A stretch of DNA of 64,000 bases, taken from the NCBI RefSeq assembly GCF_000427295.1, contig NZ_ATNM01000114.1:1-64000 (forward strand), given 5' to 3'. A model generated the notes under the pieces. That model worked only from the letters and a program-made list of their open reading frames with translations, did no database searches and had not been told where the DNA came from. This stretch comes from Cyclobacterium qasimii M12-11B (lineage in GTDB: Bacteria > Bacteroidota > Bacteroidia > Cytophagales > Cyclobacteriaceae). The position numbers and the translations under genes are program-made. Below, piece by piece: positions 47,484 to 58,028 of this stretch (the stretch's first letter is position 1; every line of letters starts with the position of its first letter).

Positions 47484-48299
47484 ATGAAAAGAATTGTACT
47501 GGTTCTATGTTTTGCTTTTACGGCAATACTTACAAACGCACAAGAAACCAATTATGAAACCGTAACAAATATCCCTTACTATGAGAATGAACTAAGAAAA
47601 ACAGATACTTACTTGTCTGAACGATGTGTTCTGGATATTTACTACCCAAAAGACGTTGAGAATTTTGCTACAGTAGTATGGTTTCATGGGGGAGGAATTA
47701 CAAATGGTGAAAAAGAAATCCCTGAAGCCTTAAAAAACAAAGGTATAGCTATAATTGGTGTTAATTATAGATTTTCTCCAAAGGTAAAAGCCCCCGAATA
47801 CATTAAGGATGCGGCAGCAGCGGTTGCCTGGACCTTTGAAAACATAGCCGATTATGGTGGCGACCCCTCACGTATATTTGTCTCTGGACATTCTGCAGGT
47901 GGGTATTTGGCAAGTATGATCGGTTTGGACAAATCTTATTTAAAAACACATGGAATTGACGCAAATGATATTGCCGGATTGATACCATTTAGCGGCCACA
48001 CGATTACGCATTTCACGGTGCGTGGAGAACAGGGGATCCCAGGAGAACAACCTACCATTGATAAATATGCCCCTTTATTTCATGTTCGTAAGGATGCTCC
48101 TCCCCTTTTACTCATCACTGGTGACCGTGAACTTGAGTTATTAGGTCGATATGAAGAGAATGCCTACTTAATGCGGATGATGAAAGTAGTGGGACATAAA
48201 GAAACTGTGCTTTATGAAATGGATGGATACGGGCATGGAATGACCCACCCAGCTTTTCCATTATTAATCAACGAGATTAAAAGAATTTCGGAAAAATAG
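47484..48299 (+). CDS. Exported alpha/beta-hydrolase esterase
   Basis: The 271-residue protein has a Sec signal (about 1-19, FTAILTNAQ), oxyanion motif VWFHGGGITNGEKE, nucleophile Ser in FVSGHSAGGYLASM, acid in LLITGDRELELLGRYEENA, and His in MDGYGHGMTHPA. It is of the carboxylesterase/BD-FAE type, cleaving short acyl esters outside the cytoplasm (for example acetyl groups on glycans). Length is normal for the family. It stands alone. Confidence 0.86.
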   Translation: MKRIVLVLCFAFTAILTNAQETNYETVTNIPYYENELRKTDTYLSERCVLDIYYPKDVENFATVVWFHGGGITNGEKEIPEALKNKGIAIIGVNYRFSPKVKAPEYIKDAAAAVAWTFENIADYGGDPSRIFVSGHSAGGYLASMIGLDKSYLKTHGIDANDIAGLIPFSGHTITHFTVRGEQGIPGEQPTIDKYAPLFHVRKDAPPLLLITGDRELELLGRYEENAYLMRMMKVVGHKETVLYEMDGYGHGMTHPAFPLLINEIKRISEK

Positions 48300-48333
48300 T
48301 TGAAAGAATTAGCTCCAATATCCCTTCGGGATC

Positions 48334-48381
48334 GACTACAAGGCTTGGAAAAGATAGTTGAAAAGTCTTTTCCAGGCAGTC
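48334..48381 (+). terminator. Possible terminator hairpin after the esterase
   Basis: CTTGGAAAAGA pairs with TCTTTTCCAGG (one G-T pair), extended by GACT/AGTC on the outside. No clear T tract follows, so termination is uncertain. Confidence 0.4.
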
Positions 48382-48455
48382 TTAAAGAAAAGGCTTCTGA
48401 ATTTTAGGGAAAAGAATGATAAATAACCCCTATTCAAAAGATTAGATCTAAACCT

Positions 48456-49037
48456 ATGAACCAAGCTCATTTTACAGACATACCTTCCGTCTATTCCAGG
48501 ATCTTAGATAAATCAAAGGAAATTGGCTTTACCATGCCTTCTGATTTATTCATTGGTAGTTTATTAAAAACGCTTATATCTTCCAGGCAGAAAGCTAATG
48601 TATTAGAACTCGGTACAGGGATAGGCTTGTCTTTGGCTTGGATGGTAGATGGTTTGGATAAAGATTCTGTACTAACCAGCATCGATAACGATCCTGAATT
48701 AACAAAAATTGCAAATGGCTTTTTTGGTGAGGATCCGAGGCTTTCAATCCTTTGTGAAGATGGGGAAAATTGGATAAACAACTATTCAGGTCCTCAATTC
48801 GATTTGATTTTTGCAGATGCATGGCCAGGTAAATACAGCCAGATTGATGAAATCTTGTCTTTGGTAAAAGTAGGGGGCTTGTACATAGTTGATGACATGA
48901 ACTTTCAGGAAAACTGGCCAATAGGACATGCGGAAAAGGCTGAAAACTTAATTAAATACCTTGAGAAAAGAGAAGACTTTAACCTAACCAAAATGAATTG
49001 GTCAACTGGTGTAATTCTCATGACAAAAATAAAATAG
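48456..49037 (+). CDS. O-methyltransferase-like SAM-dependent methyltransferase
   Basis: The 193-residue class I methyltransferase has motif I NVLELGTGIGLSLAWM, acidic motif LTSIDNDPELTKIANGFF, and motif FDLIFADAWPGKYSQIDE; it ends WSTGVILMTKI. It resembles the catechol-O-methyltransferase-like group (methyltransf_24/3). Substrate unknown. It is monocistronic. Confidence 0.82.
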   Translation: MNQAHFTDIPSVYSRILDKSKEIGFTMPSDLFIGSLLKTLISSRQKANVLELGTGIGLSLAWMVDGLDKDSVLTSIDNDPELTKIANGFFGEDPRLSILCEDGENWINNYSGPQFDLIFADAWPGKYSQIDEILSLVKVGGLYIVDDMNFQENWPIGHAEKAENLIKYLEKREDFNLTKMNWSTGVILMTKIK

Positions 49038-49161
49038 CGCTAGGGAAAACATTAATATTTCGAATATAAAACCTATCCAAATACCGAAAGAAATAACATT
49101 TAAGGAACTCCCTTTGGTCTAAAAATCGTAAATAGCACATTCAAACTTTAAGGACTTTAAA

Positions 49162-49620
49162 ATGGCTTTACCCAATGTATTTAATAGAAGTGTGACAGAT
49201 GAAATGATTGCACGAATCAATAAGCTGCAAGCTGACACAAAACCTGATTGGGGTAAAATGTCGGCTCCTCAAATGCTTGCCCACTGCAACGTCACTTATG
49301 AAATGCTGTACGAGGACAAACATCCCAAACCAAATTTTTTCATGAAGTTCATTTTAAAGACTTTCGTAAAAAACATTGTTGTAGGCGAGAAACCATACAA
49401 ACGCAATTCCCAAACAGCTCCGGCTTTCTTGATAACTGATTCCAGGGATTTTGATTTAGAACGTAAAAGACTTATTGATTACCTGAATCAAACACAGCAA
49501 CTAGGTGAAAACAGCTTTGATAACAAGGAATCTCATTCATTTGGCAAGCTTAGCAAAGTAGAATGGAACAATATGTTTTACAAGCATCTTGACCACCACA
49601 TGACGCAATTTGGGGTTTAA
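49162..49620 (+). CDS. DUF1569 (DinB-like four-helix) protein
   Basis: The 152-residue protein has the DUF1569 pattern: KPDWGKMSAPQMLAHCNVTY, then FVKNIVVGEKPYKRNSQTAP, and a C-terminal HHMTQFGV. The histidines His51-type (AHC) and HLDHH could bind metal as in DinB-fold proteins. It probably acts in thiol-linked detoxification or is of unknown role. Monocistronic. Confidence 0.83.
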   Translation: MALPNVFNRSVTDEMIARINKLQADTKPDWGKMSAPQMLAHCNVTYEMLYEDKHPKPNFFMKFILKTFVKNIVVGEKPYKRNSQTAPAFLITDSRDFDLERKRLIDYLNQTQQLGENSFDNKESHSFGKLSKVEWNNMFYKHLDHHMTQFGV

Positions 49621-49819
49621 ATAATTTCACCAAATGCATTGTTGCCACAATCTATCGGCCCGACCAAAATGAGTTGGTCCAGGTAAAGGAATTTAATCCC
49701 TTCAGCAACTTTCAATTGAGGAAACATCATTTGAATTGCCAAATCCTTATAAATTTGGGTAGGTGAAAGTTTCTATTACCTGTTATAAAGAAGTTGGTAA
49801 GGCAAAGAATAATTTAAAG

Positions 49820-50164
49820 ATGGTAAGACCTACAAATAAAAATCTTTTACCTTTCCCTGACTTTGTTAAGCGAGTTTTCAGTTATGGATCCATTGCTTTT
49901 GCTATTCTTATAGTATCCCTGGGAATAGGCATACTTGGATACCACTATATAGGTGAGTTGGAATGGATCGACAGTTTGTACAATGCATCCATGATTTTGA
50001 CTGGAATGGGACCTATTGATGAAATGTCTACTGATGCTGCCAAGTTTTTTGCTTCTGGGTATGCCCTTTTCAGCGGTGTGATATTTCTAAGTACTGTCGC
50101 CATTTTTTTTGCACCTTTTGCGCACAGGCTGATGCATTTATTACATATTGAGTCAATTGATTAA
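49820..50164 (+). CDS. Small two-helix membrane protein, ion-channel-like
   Basis: The 114-residue inner-membrane protein has two transmembrane helices (about 18-42 and 83-103). Between them is a re-entrant-looking segment, WIDSLYNASMILTGMGPIDE, which occupies the place of a potassium-channel pore loop but lacks the TVGYG filter (here TGMGP). The frame opens at GTG 49763, but the ATG at 49820 gives a cleaner N-terminus (MVRPTNKNLLPFPDF). Unknown function. Confidence 0.72.
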   Translation: MVRPTNKNLLPFPDFVKRVFSYGSIAFAILIVSLGIGILGYHYIGELEWIDSLYNASMILTGMGPIDEMSTDAAKFFASGYALFSGVIFLSTVAIFFAPFAHRLMHLLHIESID

Positions 50165-50254
50165 GACTTAAAAAATGAAATACGCTATAATCATTCGATC
50201 CGTACAAAAAATTTATCCCATACTATTTAAGCCATCCATCAACCCTCTGGCCAA

Positions 50255-50620
50255 TTGAAGAAAATAGATTCCTTTTACCACAACACACCTGAACCTGAGA
50301 GAAGTGTTTATTTTGCATTAAGTAATTTTATACTTTCAATGGATGCAAATATCAGCACTGATTTGAAATACGGCATGCCCTTTTTTAGCTATAAGAATAA
50401 AATGTGTTGTTACCTGTGGAAAGACAAGAAAACAAATGGGCCCTATATTGGGATTGTTGAGGGAAATAGAATTCACCACCCCCAACTTGAAAAAGGCAAT
50501 CGAAGTCGGATGAAGATTTTACGCGTTGACCCGAACCTGGACATTGACATTGAAACCATTGGCGAGATACTTAGAAGCATGATTGCCCTATATAAAGATG
50601 GGACCATCAAAACCAAATAA
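50255..50620 (+). CDS. DUF1801 family protein
   Basis: The 121-residue single-domain DUF1801 protein (LSTDLKYGMPFFSYKNKMCCYLWK-like core, split here as DLKYGMPFFSYKNK and MCCYLWKDKK) starts at TTG 50255 (MKKIDSFYHNTPEPERS). It lacks the YdeI C-terminal part found in the two genes at 45476 and 46121. It probably has an iron-sulfur-chaperone-like fold of unknown role. Confidence 0.8.
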   Translation: MKKIDSFYHNTPEPERSVYFALSNFILSMDANISTDLKYGMPFFSYKNKMCCYLWKDKKTNGPYIGIVEGNRIHHPQLEKGNRSRMKILRVDPNLDIDIETIGEILRSMIALYKDGTIKTK

Positions 50621-50844
50621 GTGTAGTATTTGGTTTTCGGTAGGGAATTTTTTGTAGCAGAAATAGCTAAGCTATTGTCCTGAAATATAATTTATATTAT
50701 TCAGCATACGACTCTTTATCTCATAATTAAACCGATAAAATTAAAGCCATTAAAAAGATAAAGTTTTCACTATACATTTCTATTTCCCACAGGAATAACC
50801 TATTATAGTAGTTAATTCTACCAGCTACCCAAAAAGGACGAAAC

Positions 50845-51357
50845 ATGCACTTATATAATTATAAGCGAAGAGACCTTCGCAACGGCATACACTTATTGGG
50901 TGCTATCCTACTATTGACTAGCATTTTCGTCTTATTAAGTCCCGTTTTCATTGAGACAGGGGGGGAATTGCAGAAAACCCTTTGGGTTGGTATCAGTGCA
51001 TTTATCGCCGGACTCCTTATTATCAATACCTATGAGGGTACATTGATTGACTTGAATGAAAAGAAGATTAAAGAGTACTTCTCTTTTTGCGGTTTTAAAA
51101 CTGGGGATTGGAAAAAGCTTCCGCCAGTCAAAGCCATTAAATTAGTACCCATTGAGCAAAAAACAACCAATCTACCTAATGGAATAAGTCCGACCTTTAG
51201 CACCATTAAATCCAGTTATGAAATCATCCTCTTTTTTTCTCCTGAATATCCTACCTATACCTTTTCCTATACCGATAAATCTGTAGCTAAAAAGAAGTTG
51301 AAATTACTTTCGGAAAAGCTTTTGGCAGATGAAATCGAGACATTCCCATCAATGTGA
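50845..51357 (+). CDS. Membrane protein of unknown function
   Basis: The 170-residue protein has two transmembrane helices near the N-terminus (about 15-35, LLGAILLLTSIFVLLS, and 45-62, VGISAFIAGLLIIN). A beta-rich cytoplasmic tail of about 105 residues follows (LIDLNEKKIKEYFSFCGF, WKKLPPVKAIKLVPIEQK, SYEIILFFSPEYPTYTFSYT). The pattern resembles PH-like membrane-associated domains. I recognise no named family. Monocistronic, preceded by 224 bases of empty DNA. Confidence 0.72.
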   Translation: MHLYNYKRRDLRNGIHLLGAILLLTSIFVLLSPVFIETGGELQKTLWVGISAFIAGLLIINTYEGTLIDLNEKKIKEYFSFCGFKTGDWKKLPPVKAIKLVPIEQKTTNLPNGISPTFSTIKSSYEIILFFSPEYPTYTFSYTDKSVAKKKLKLLSEKLLADEIETFPSM

Positions 51358-51461
51358 AGAGGCTAAATACAATAAAATCTTAATTTAGGAAATAGATTAA
51401 AGTACCTGACAAATACCCATGTTGAATTTAAGGCAAAATAAATTAGACCATTTGAACTGCC

Positions 51462-52349
51462 TTAATCCGCTTTTGCCGTGAAGCCATTTTCAACCATTGT
51501 TTGCTGAAAAATCTCACCTATCTCCTTCTCATCTAAAACCCTGTCAAAAACAGCCAAGCCTCCAATTTGTCCATTGAAAAAATTCCCCATTCCTCTCGAT
51601 AGGACTACAGCCCCTACCGTAAAATCGGAACCATTGTTTCCCATGCCTTCTTCAAATAGATAGGGGTTTTTGGAATGAACCAATCCATCAGGAATGCCTT
51701 CAAATCCTTTGGTGTTTTTGATAGGCTCAGGCGCTCTTTCTTGAAATTCACCATCCAAATAGGCTTTTATAAATTCACCGTCATAGGTAAAAGCGATGTA
51801 GTGCCATTTCCCTTTTGTCAATTCCTGCTTACTTGCTGCATAGTCACAACTGAAAGGGAAAGGCGGCGTTGGACCTCCTGTATAAGAAATATGACCGCAT
51901 ACCTGAGAGCCACCATTGTAATGCGGGAGGTCTACGAAAAGTCCATATTGGCGCTTGCCTCCATCCGTGTATTCATTCCACATTCCACCGACAAATCCAG
52001 TTTTTCCTTCCCACTTTACCCAGGCCATTACTGTAACACCTTGATTTTTACCATGAATATTGAGTTCACCCGTATTTTCATGAGGCAAAGAGAAAAAAGC
52101 CTCATTTTCCATTCTGGCTGAATATCCTGACAAAGGCCCTTCAGCTACTCTTTCCACTTTTCCATTCATTTCCTTGAGTGGAAATTCTCCCTTACCTACA
52201 GCCAATCTTTCCTGACCTGCCTCTTCTTCAAAACCCCAGGCGGCTACAAGGCCGTCCCTTTCTTGAAGTTGGGTCAAGTGATTGCTTTCCTTACAGCTGA
52301 GTAGAAAAAGAGACGAAAACAAAAAATAAGCGAATTGAGGAAATTTCAT
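51462..52349 (-). CDS. LamG-domain lipoprotein
   Basis: The 295-residue lipoprotein has a lipobox cysteine near residue 19 (LFLLSCKES) and one concanavalin-like LamG domain (about 32-285). The pattern is GLVAAWGFEEEAG, VTVMAWVKWEGKTGF, KWHYIAFTYDGEFIKAYLDGE and GQIGGLAVFDRVLDEKEIGEI. Such domains bind carbohydrate or mediate protein contacts at the cell surface. It is divergent from the sulfatase at 52584 across an AT-rich 234-base gap and probably serves the same glycan system. Confidence 0.85.
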   Translation of the reverse strand: MKFPQFAYFLFSSLFLLSCKESNHLTQLQERDGLVAAWGFEEEAGQERLAVGKGEFPLKEMNGKVERVAEGPLSGYSARMENEAFFSLPHENTGELNIHGKNQGVTVMAWVKWEGKTGFVGGMWNEYTDGGKRQYGLFVDLPHYNGGSQVCGHISYTGGPTPPFPFSCDYAASKQELTKGKWHYIAFTYDGEFIKAYLDGEFQERAPEPIKNTKGFEGIPDGLVHSKNPYLFEEGMGNNGSDFTVGAVVLSRGMGNFFNGQIGGLAVFDRVLDEKEIGEIFQQTMVENGFTAKAD

Positions 52350-52583
52350 GATGGATACATTATTAGTTGATCAAATATAACAAAGGCACTCGATACCACA
52401 AAGGCTATCCACAATCTCAAACGCTTTCTATATTTCATTTCACTTCTTGCAATTTACAGCAGAAAAAATTGACAATATATTTTGTAATAATATTTTACTA
52501 CCAACAATTCCTATATTACCCAATAATCTATATATTGTTTACTTCTTTAAATATTTGTAATTGAAGAGATAAAATTTAACAAT

Positions 52584-54160
52584 ATGAGAAGACAACTTTA
52601 CCTGTCTTGGATGATGAAGCCCTTTATTTTTTCTTGTTTTTTGTACTGGCCTCATGCTCTGAAAAACCAAAAACAGAAGAAGAAACACCTAAGCAACCTA
52701 ATATACTATTCATATTCACAGATGACCATGCCTTTCAAGCCATAAGTGCCTATAAAAGTCGTCTTGCAGAATTGGCTCCCACTCCTAATATTGATCGGAT
52801 AGCAACCAACGGAATCCTTTTTAATAAAGCCTATGTAACCAATTCCATATGTGCTCCTTCAAGGGCTTCAGTTCTCACAGGGACGCATAGCCATGTCAAT
52901 GGGCATAGAACAAATGCAGATACATTTGATGGCAGTCAAATCACATTCCCTAAGCTTCTTAGAGAAAACGGTTATAACACTGCGTTGATAGGAAAGTGGC
53001 ACTTGAAATCTGTACCCACAGGTTTTGACCATTGGGAAATTCTTCCCAGACAAGGGCACTATTACAATCCTGATGTAATCTCTGCTACAGACACTACGGT
53101 AGCAGAGGGCTATGTTACGGATATTATCACAGACAAATCTTTGAATTGGCTGTCTGAAAACCAAGATAGTGGCAAGCCATTTATGCTCATGCTTCAGCAC
53201 AAAGCACCTCACCGAAAATGGGAAAAAAGTCCTGAGCATTTAGCTCTTTATGAAGACCTAACCTTCCCCGAACCAGATAACTTATTTGATGATTATGCTA
53301 CCAGAGGTACCGCAGCCAAAACACAAGACATGAGCCTAAATAAAACCATGGATTTGGCTTCTGATTTAAAGATTTGGACAGATGAAAATAAAAAAGGTCC
53401 AGTATTCAACCGTACCTACGGACGGATGAATGACTCACAACGCGCCAATTGGGACGCCACTTATGATCCTATTATAGCCGATTTTCAAGCTAAAAACCTC
53501 AAGGGTGATGATTTGGTCCGATGGAAATACCAAAGGTACATGAAGGATTATCTGGCCACTATCCGATCAGTGGATGACAATGTAGGACGCGTTTTAGACT
53601 ATCTTGAAGAAAATGGGCTCAGCGAAAACACTTTGGTGGTTTATACTTCAGATCAGGGCTTTTACTTGGGAGAACACGGTTGGTTTGACAAGCGTTTTAT
53701 GTATGAAGAATCCTTCAGAACTCCCCTGTTGATGCAATGGCCCGGGAAAATCCCGAAAGGAATCACTAACGATAAACTGGTTTCTAACCTTGATTTTGCC
53801 CAGACATTTCTGGAGCTGGCAGAAGTACCTGCCCCTGACCGTATGCAAGGTCGAAGTTTAGCGCCTTTAATGATGGGGAATACTCCAGAAGATTGGCGAG
53901 ACTATTTGTATTACCATTACTATGAATTCCCTGCTGTTCATAGTGTTAGAAAACACGAAGGTGTTACAAGTGAAAGGTATAAATTAATGCATTTTTATGA
54001 ATTGGACGAATGGGAGCTCTATGACCTTGTAGAAGATCCAATGGAAATGAAAAACATTTACACGGAACCTGCCTATGATTCCATTAAGATTGCCATGACA
54101 GATCGCTTGAAACGTATCAAGACTCAATATGGAGTCATCGTACCCAAAAGCAATTATTAA
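52584..54160 (+). CDS. Sulfatase lipoprotein (frameshift in the signal peptide)
   Basis: Restoring one T in the T6 run at 52627-52632 joins the ATG at 52584 to the main frame and gives a clean lipoprotein signal (MRRQLYLSWMMKPFIFFLFF, then VLASCSE with Cys25). Without it the frame would start at a poor TTG at 52607. The 525-residue enzyme has the metal site PNILFIFTDDHAFQA, formylglycine motif Cys90 in SICAPSRASVLTG (canonical CxPxR), LIGKWHLKSVPTG, QHKAPHRKWEKSP and VVYTSDQGFYLGEHG. It is iduronate/choline-sulfatase-like in layout. The gene precedes the DUF6807-dehydrogenase gene by 21 bases, so the two form an operon. Confidence 0.87.
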
Positions 54161-54181
54161 GTCAATACAAAGCCCAAAGCC

Positions 54182-57100
54182 ATGCGAATAACCTACCCTC
54201 TAGTTCTAATTGTGTTCATTGTTTTCGGTTGTGGACAAAACAATAAAAATGAAGAAGCGAAAGCATTAACCGGAGCTGATAGCCTGGTAATCCAACTTGA
54301 TGATTCCAATGAACAAGTAAAAGTTTTTAGGAAAGGAGAATTGGACCAACCCCTACTGACGCAGGTGGTGGAAACAGATTTCAGACCCTACATCCACCCA
54401 ATAATAGCTCCAGATGGTAAAGGCATACTGACAGAAAAAAGCCCCAATCACCACAAGCACCAAACGGGTATCTATTGGGGATTTACCAGGGTAAATCAAA
54501 GGGACTTTTTCCATAACCCAGGAGCAGACTATTGGAGAAAAATAGCTGTGAACATATTGGAAGAAGAAGGTGAAAATGTATCCTGGCAAACGGTCTATGA
54601 AATGCTGGACAGCTTAGGCAATCCTTTAATGACAGAAACGCAAACCTGGACATTAAAAGCGCAAGGGGAAGAATACCTTTTGGATCTGGAATGGAAAGGT
54701 CAGGCAGAGCAAGACATTACCATAGGCAAATATGACTATGGAGGACTATTTGTAAGAATGCCATGGAAAGACGGGATGACAGCCGAAATCACCAATACTG
54801 CCCGCCAAGTAAATGAAATGGCCGAAGGTAAACCTTCCATGTGGGTAAATGTGGGAATGCAGGTAGAAGGTAGAGAAAACATGGCCAATATTGCCTTATT
54901 TGATCACCCTGACAACAAAAGCTACCCACAAAAATGGCGGGTAGACAACCAATTTGGTATAGGCCCTTCTTATACCAGGGACGAAGATTGGAAAATTGAT
55001 AGCGGTGCCCATGAGCTCATCAAACATCGGTTATATTTTTACACCAAAGAATTCAATGATGTAGCCGTCACTGAGGCCTGGGCAGAATATACAGATAGAC
55101 AAGGCAAGTACAATACTGCCTCATTATGGCAATTGGCCAGAGACGAAGGAAGGAAAGCCAAATTTCTCAACCCGCAGGAAGCAGTAGCCGAAATGACAAT
55201 AAAACCTGGTTTTAAGGTCAATGTATTTGCTTCGGAACCTATGATCACCCAACCCATGGCTTTTTGTTGGGATGATAAGGGAAGATTATGGATAGCCGAA
55301 AACAAGGATTATGAATCACGCCAACATGGTTTTTCAAATAGTGGGAATAGCCGCATTCTAATTTTGGAAGACAGCGATGGAGATGGCCAAGCGGATACAA
55401 AGAAAATCTTTATGGAAGGTCTGGCCTTCCCTGCTGCATTGGCGGTGGGTTTTGATGGCGTATATGTGGGAGCACCACCTAATCTCCTTTTTATTCCGGA
55501 CAGAGATCAGGATGACAAAGCAGATGTAAATGAAATTGAGGTTTTACTTACTGGATGGGGCATCAGAGATCGACATGAAACCTTAAACAGCCTACATTGG
55601 GGGCCTGATGGCTGGCTATATGGTCTTCAAGGTTTTGCCACACCTTCCAAAATAAGAAAACCCACTGAGGAGGAAAAAACAAAGTTGTATTACCACAAAG
55701 ACCCCTTCCCCGAAGACCTCCTTGAAGCAGATGGGGTAGACATTAATGGTGGGGTATGGAGGTATCATCCCACAAAACACAATTTTGAAGTAGTGGCTCA
55801 CGGATTTAGTAATCCCTGGGGGATCGACTACGATGCCAAAGGCCAAATCATTATGTCAGCATGCGTAATACCCCACCTCTGGCATGTGGTCCCTGGCGGG
55901 ATTTATCATAGACAGGGAGGACAACATTTTAATCCTTACATATATGAGGACATAAAAACAATCACCGATCACAGTCATCGTTCCGCCCACGGTGGCGCTC
56001 GAATCTACCAGTCAGATGCCTTTCCTGAGGAAGAAAGGGGGAAGGTTTTTATGGCCAATATCCACGAACATGCTGTTTTAACGGACAAGCTGGTACCAAG
56101 TGGTTCGGGCTTTATAGGCAAACATGCTGATAATTTCTTAATGGCCAATAATGCCCAGTGGGTAGGTTTTAGTATGGAAGTAGGCCCTGATGGCGGCGTT
56201 TATGTATTGGACTGGCATGATGCAGATATTTGTGGACAAGAAGTCCTAAACGGTGAAACAGGAAGGGTTTTTAGAATTATGCCTGAAAAGAGCTTGGCAG
56301 AAAACTGGAAAGGGCGGTATTCAGACCTCAATTTACTTTCTGATCTGGAACTGGTAGAATTGCAAAGCAGCAAGAGTGACTGGCATGCAAGAAGAGCCCG
56401 AGGTATCCTTCAGAAAAGAGCGTTTACAGGTGAATTAGAAGAAAATGCTATAAAAGCCTTAAAAGGACTGTTTGCCAATAAAGCACATCCCGACTTCAGG
56501 CTAAGGGCACTTTGGACGCTACATCAAACAGGCAGTTGGCAAACCGATGATCTGATTCAAAACCTAAGTGATACTGACCCCTACGTACGTTCCTGGTCAA
56601 TTCAACTGCTTTGTGAAAGTAAAAACCCACCAGAAGAGGCCCGTAAATTGTTTTTGGAAATGGCCAAAAGTGATCCCTCCCCTACTGTACGGCTTTACCT
56701 GGCTTCGGCTTTACAACGGATTCCTGAAAACTGGAAATGGGACCTGGCCACTGATTTATTAACCAGAAAAGAGGACAGCAATGACCACAATATCCCCAAG
56801 TTAATTTGGTTTGGCATATCAGACCTTATTGAAAAGGATGCTGAAAGATTCTTAGCATTGGCCAATCATTCAGGAATTCCATTACTTACTGGCTACATGG
56901 CGAGAAGAGCAGTGGATGGGGACCAACTAAACCCTCTTGTTGCTATCATCCAGAAATCCACCTCCAATAAAACCTTATTACTTGAGGGTATGATCAGTGG
57001 AATGGAAGGAAGAACGGATTTAAGTGTGCCTGAAAATTGGAAAACACTGGAACGTCAATTAAAAGGCGACAATTCGACTGCCAAGCTTGCAGCCGACATT

Positions 57101-58028
57101 AGTGCACTCTTTGGTGATGCTGAAGCCACTCAAAAAGCCCTGGCCAATCTACAAAACAGTTCCGTAAGTAAGGAAGACAAAATAAAGTCCTTACAATTAT
57201 TGGCCGCCAGACAAAAAATGAGCTTGCACCCTTACTACCTGAATTATTTAAAGACGGTGGTTTACGCACAACAGCTATAAAGTCGGCAGCAGCATTCGAT
57301 AACGATGATTTGGGCAAAGCATTGATAAAAATGTACCCTAATGCTTCAACTGAGGAGCAAATAGCTATCCTCCAAACGCTGTCCGCACGACCCAGGTATG
57401 GCAACTTACTTTTGGACGAAATAAAAGCGGGGAATATCGTCAAAAAGAAATTCCGGTTACCTTGGCCAGGCAGCTTCACCGGGTAATAGGTAGCGGGTTT
57501 GTGGAATTTTGGGGTCCCATAGAGCATGTACCCAATGATGCGGCTGCATACGACCGCTACCGATCCATCCTTTCAACAGGTGCAATGGCGAAAGCAGACC
57601 TTAAGGCTGGAAAACAGCTTTTTACACAATCTTGTGGCACTTGTCACAAACTGTTTGGAGAGGGAGCTGAGATTGGTCCTGACCTAACCGGTTCTAATCG
57701 GGCAAATACAGATTATATCCTTTTGAATGTACTTGAGCCAAGTGCTGAAATTCAAGATGCCTATAAATTGGTGGTCATCACGACAATGGACGGACGTACC
57801 TATACAGGCAATGTGGTAGCAGAAAATCCCAAGCAACTTACTTTAAAAATTGCTGGACAAGAACCTGTGAAGATCAATAAATCAGCGATTCAAAACAAAG
57901 AGGTAACCAATGTTTCTTTAATGCCTCCAGGCTTATTTGAATCACTTTCCGACAAAGAGGTGGTTGATTTAATGGCCTATTTAAAAAGTCCAAAAAAATT
58001 AATTAATAAAAGCCAGTGCGAATTTTAA
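54182..58028 (+). CDS. Secreted fusion: DUF6807 (PmoA-like) + membrane-bound-type dehydrogenase + HEAT + cytochrome c (two frameshifts)
   Basis: Adding one A to the A6 run 57213-57218 and one to the A5 run 57442-57446 (AAA AAA GAA) gives a single 1282-residue lipoprotein (VFGCGQN). Domains: DUF6807/PmoA-like (about 35-310, SPNHHKHQTGIYWGFTRVN), beta-propeller dehydrogenase (about 335-720, VNVFASEPMITQPMAFCWDD, with DSDGDGQAD and ADVNE loops), HEAT-repeat region (about 735-1110), and a C-terminal cytochrome c (about 1145-1275, SCGTCHKLFGEGAEIGPDL with CxxCH, Met ligand in SLMPPGL). It probably oxidises a carbohydrate and delivers electrons to its own heme. It parallels the ThuA/cupredoxin fusion at 3854-7350 but uses heme instead of copper. 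It follows the sulfatase gene directly. Confidence 0.83.
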
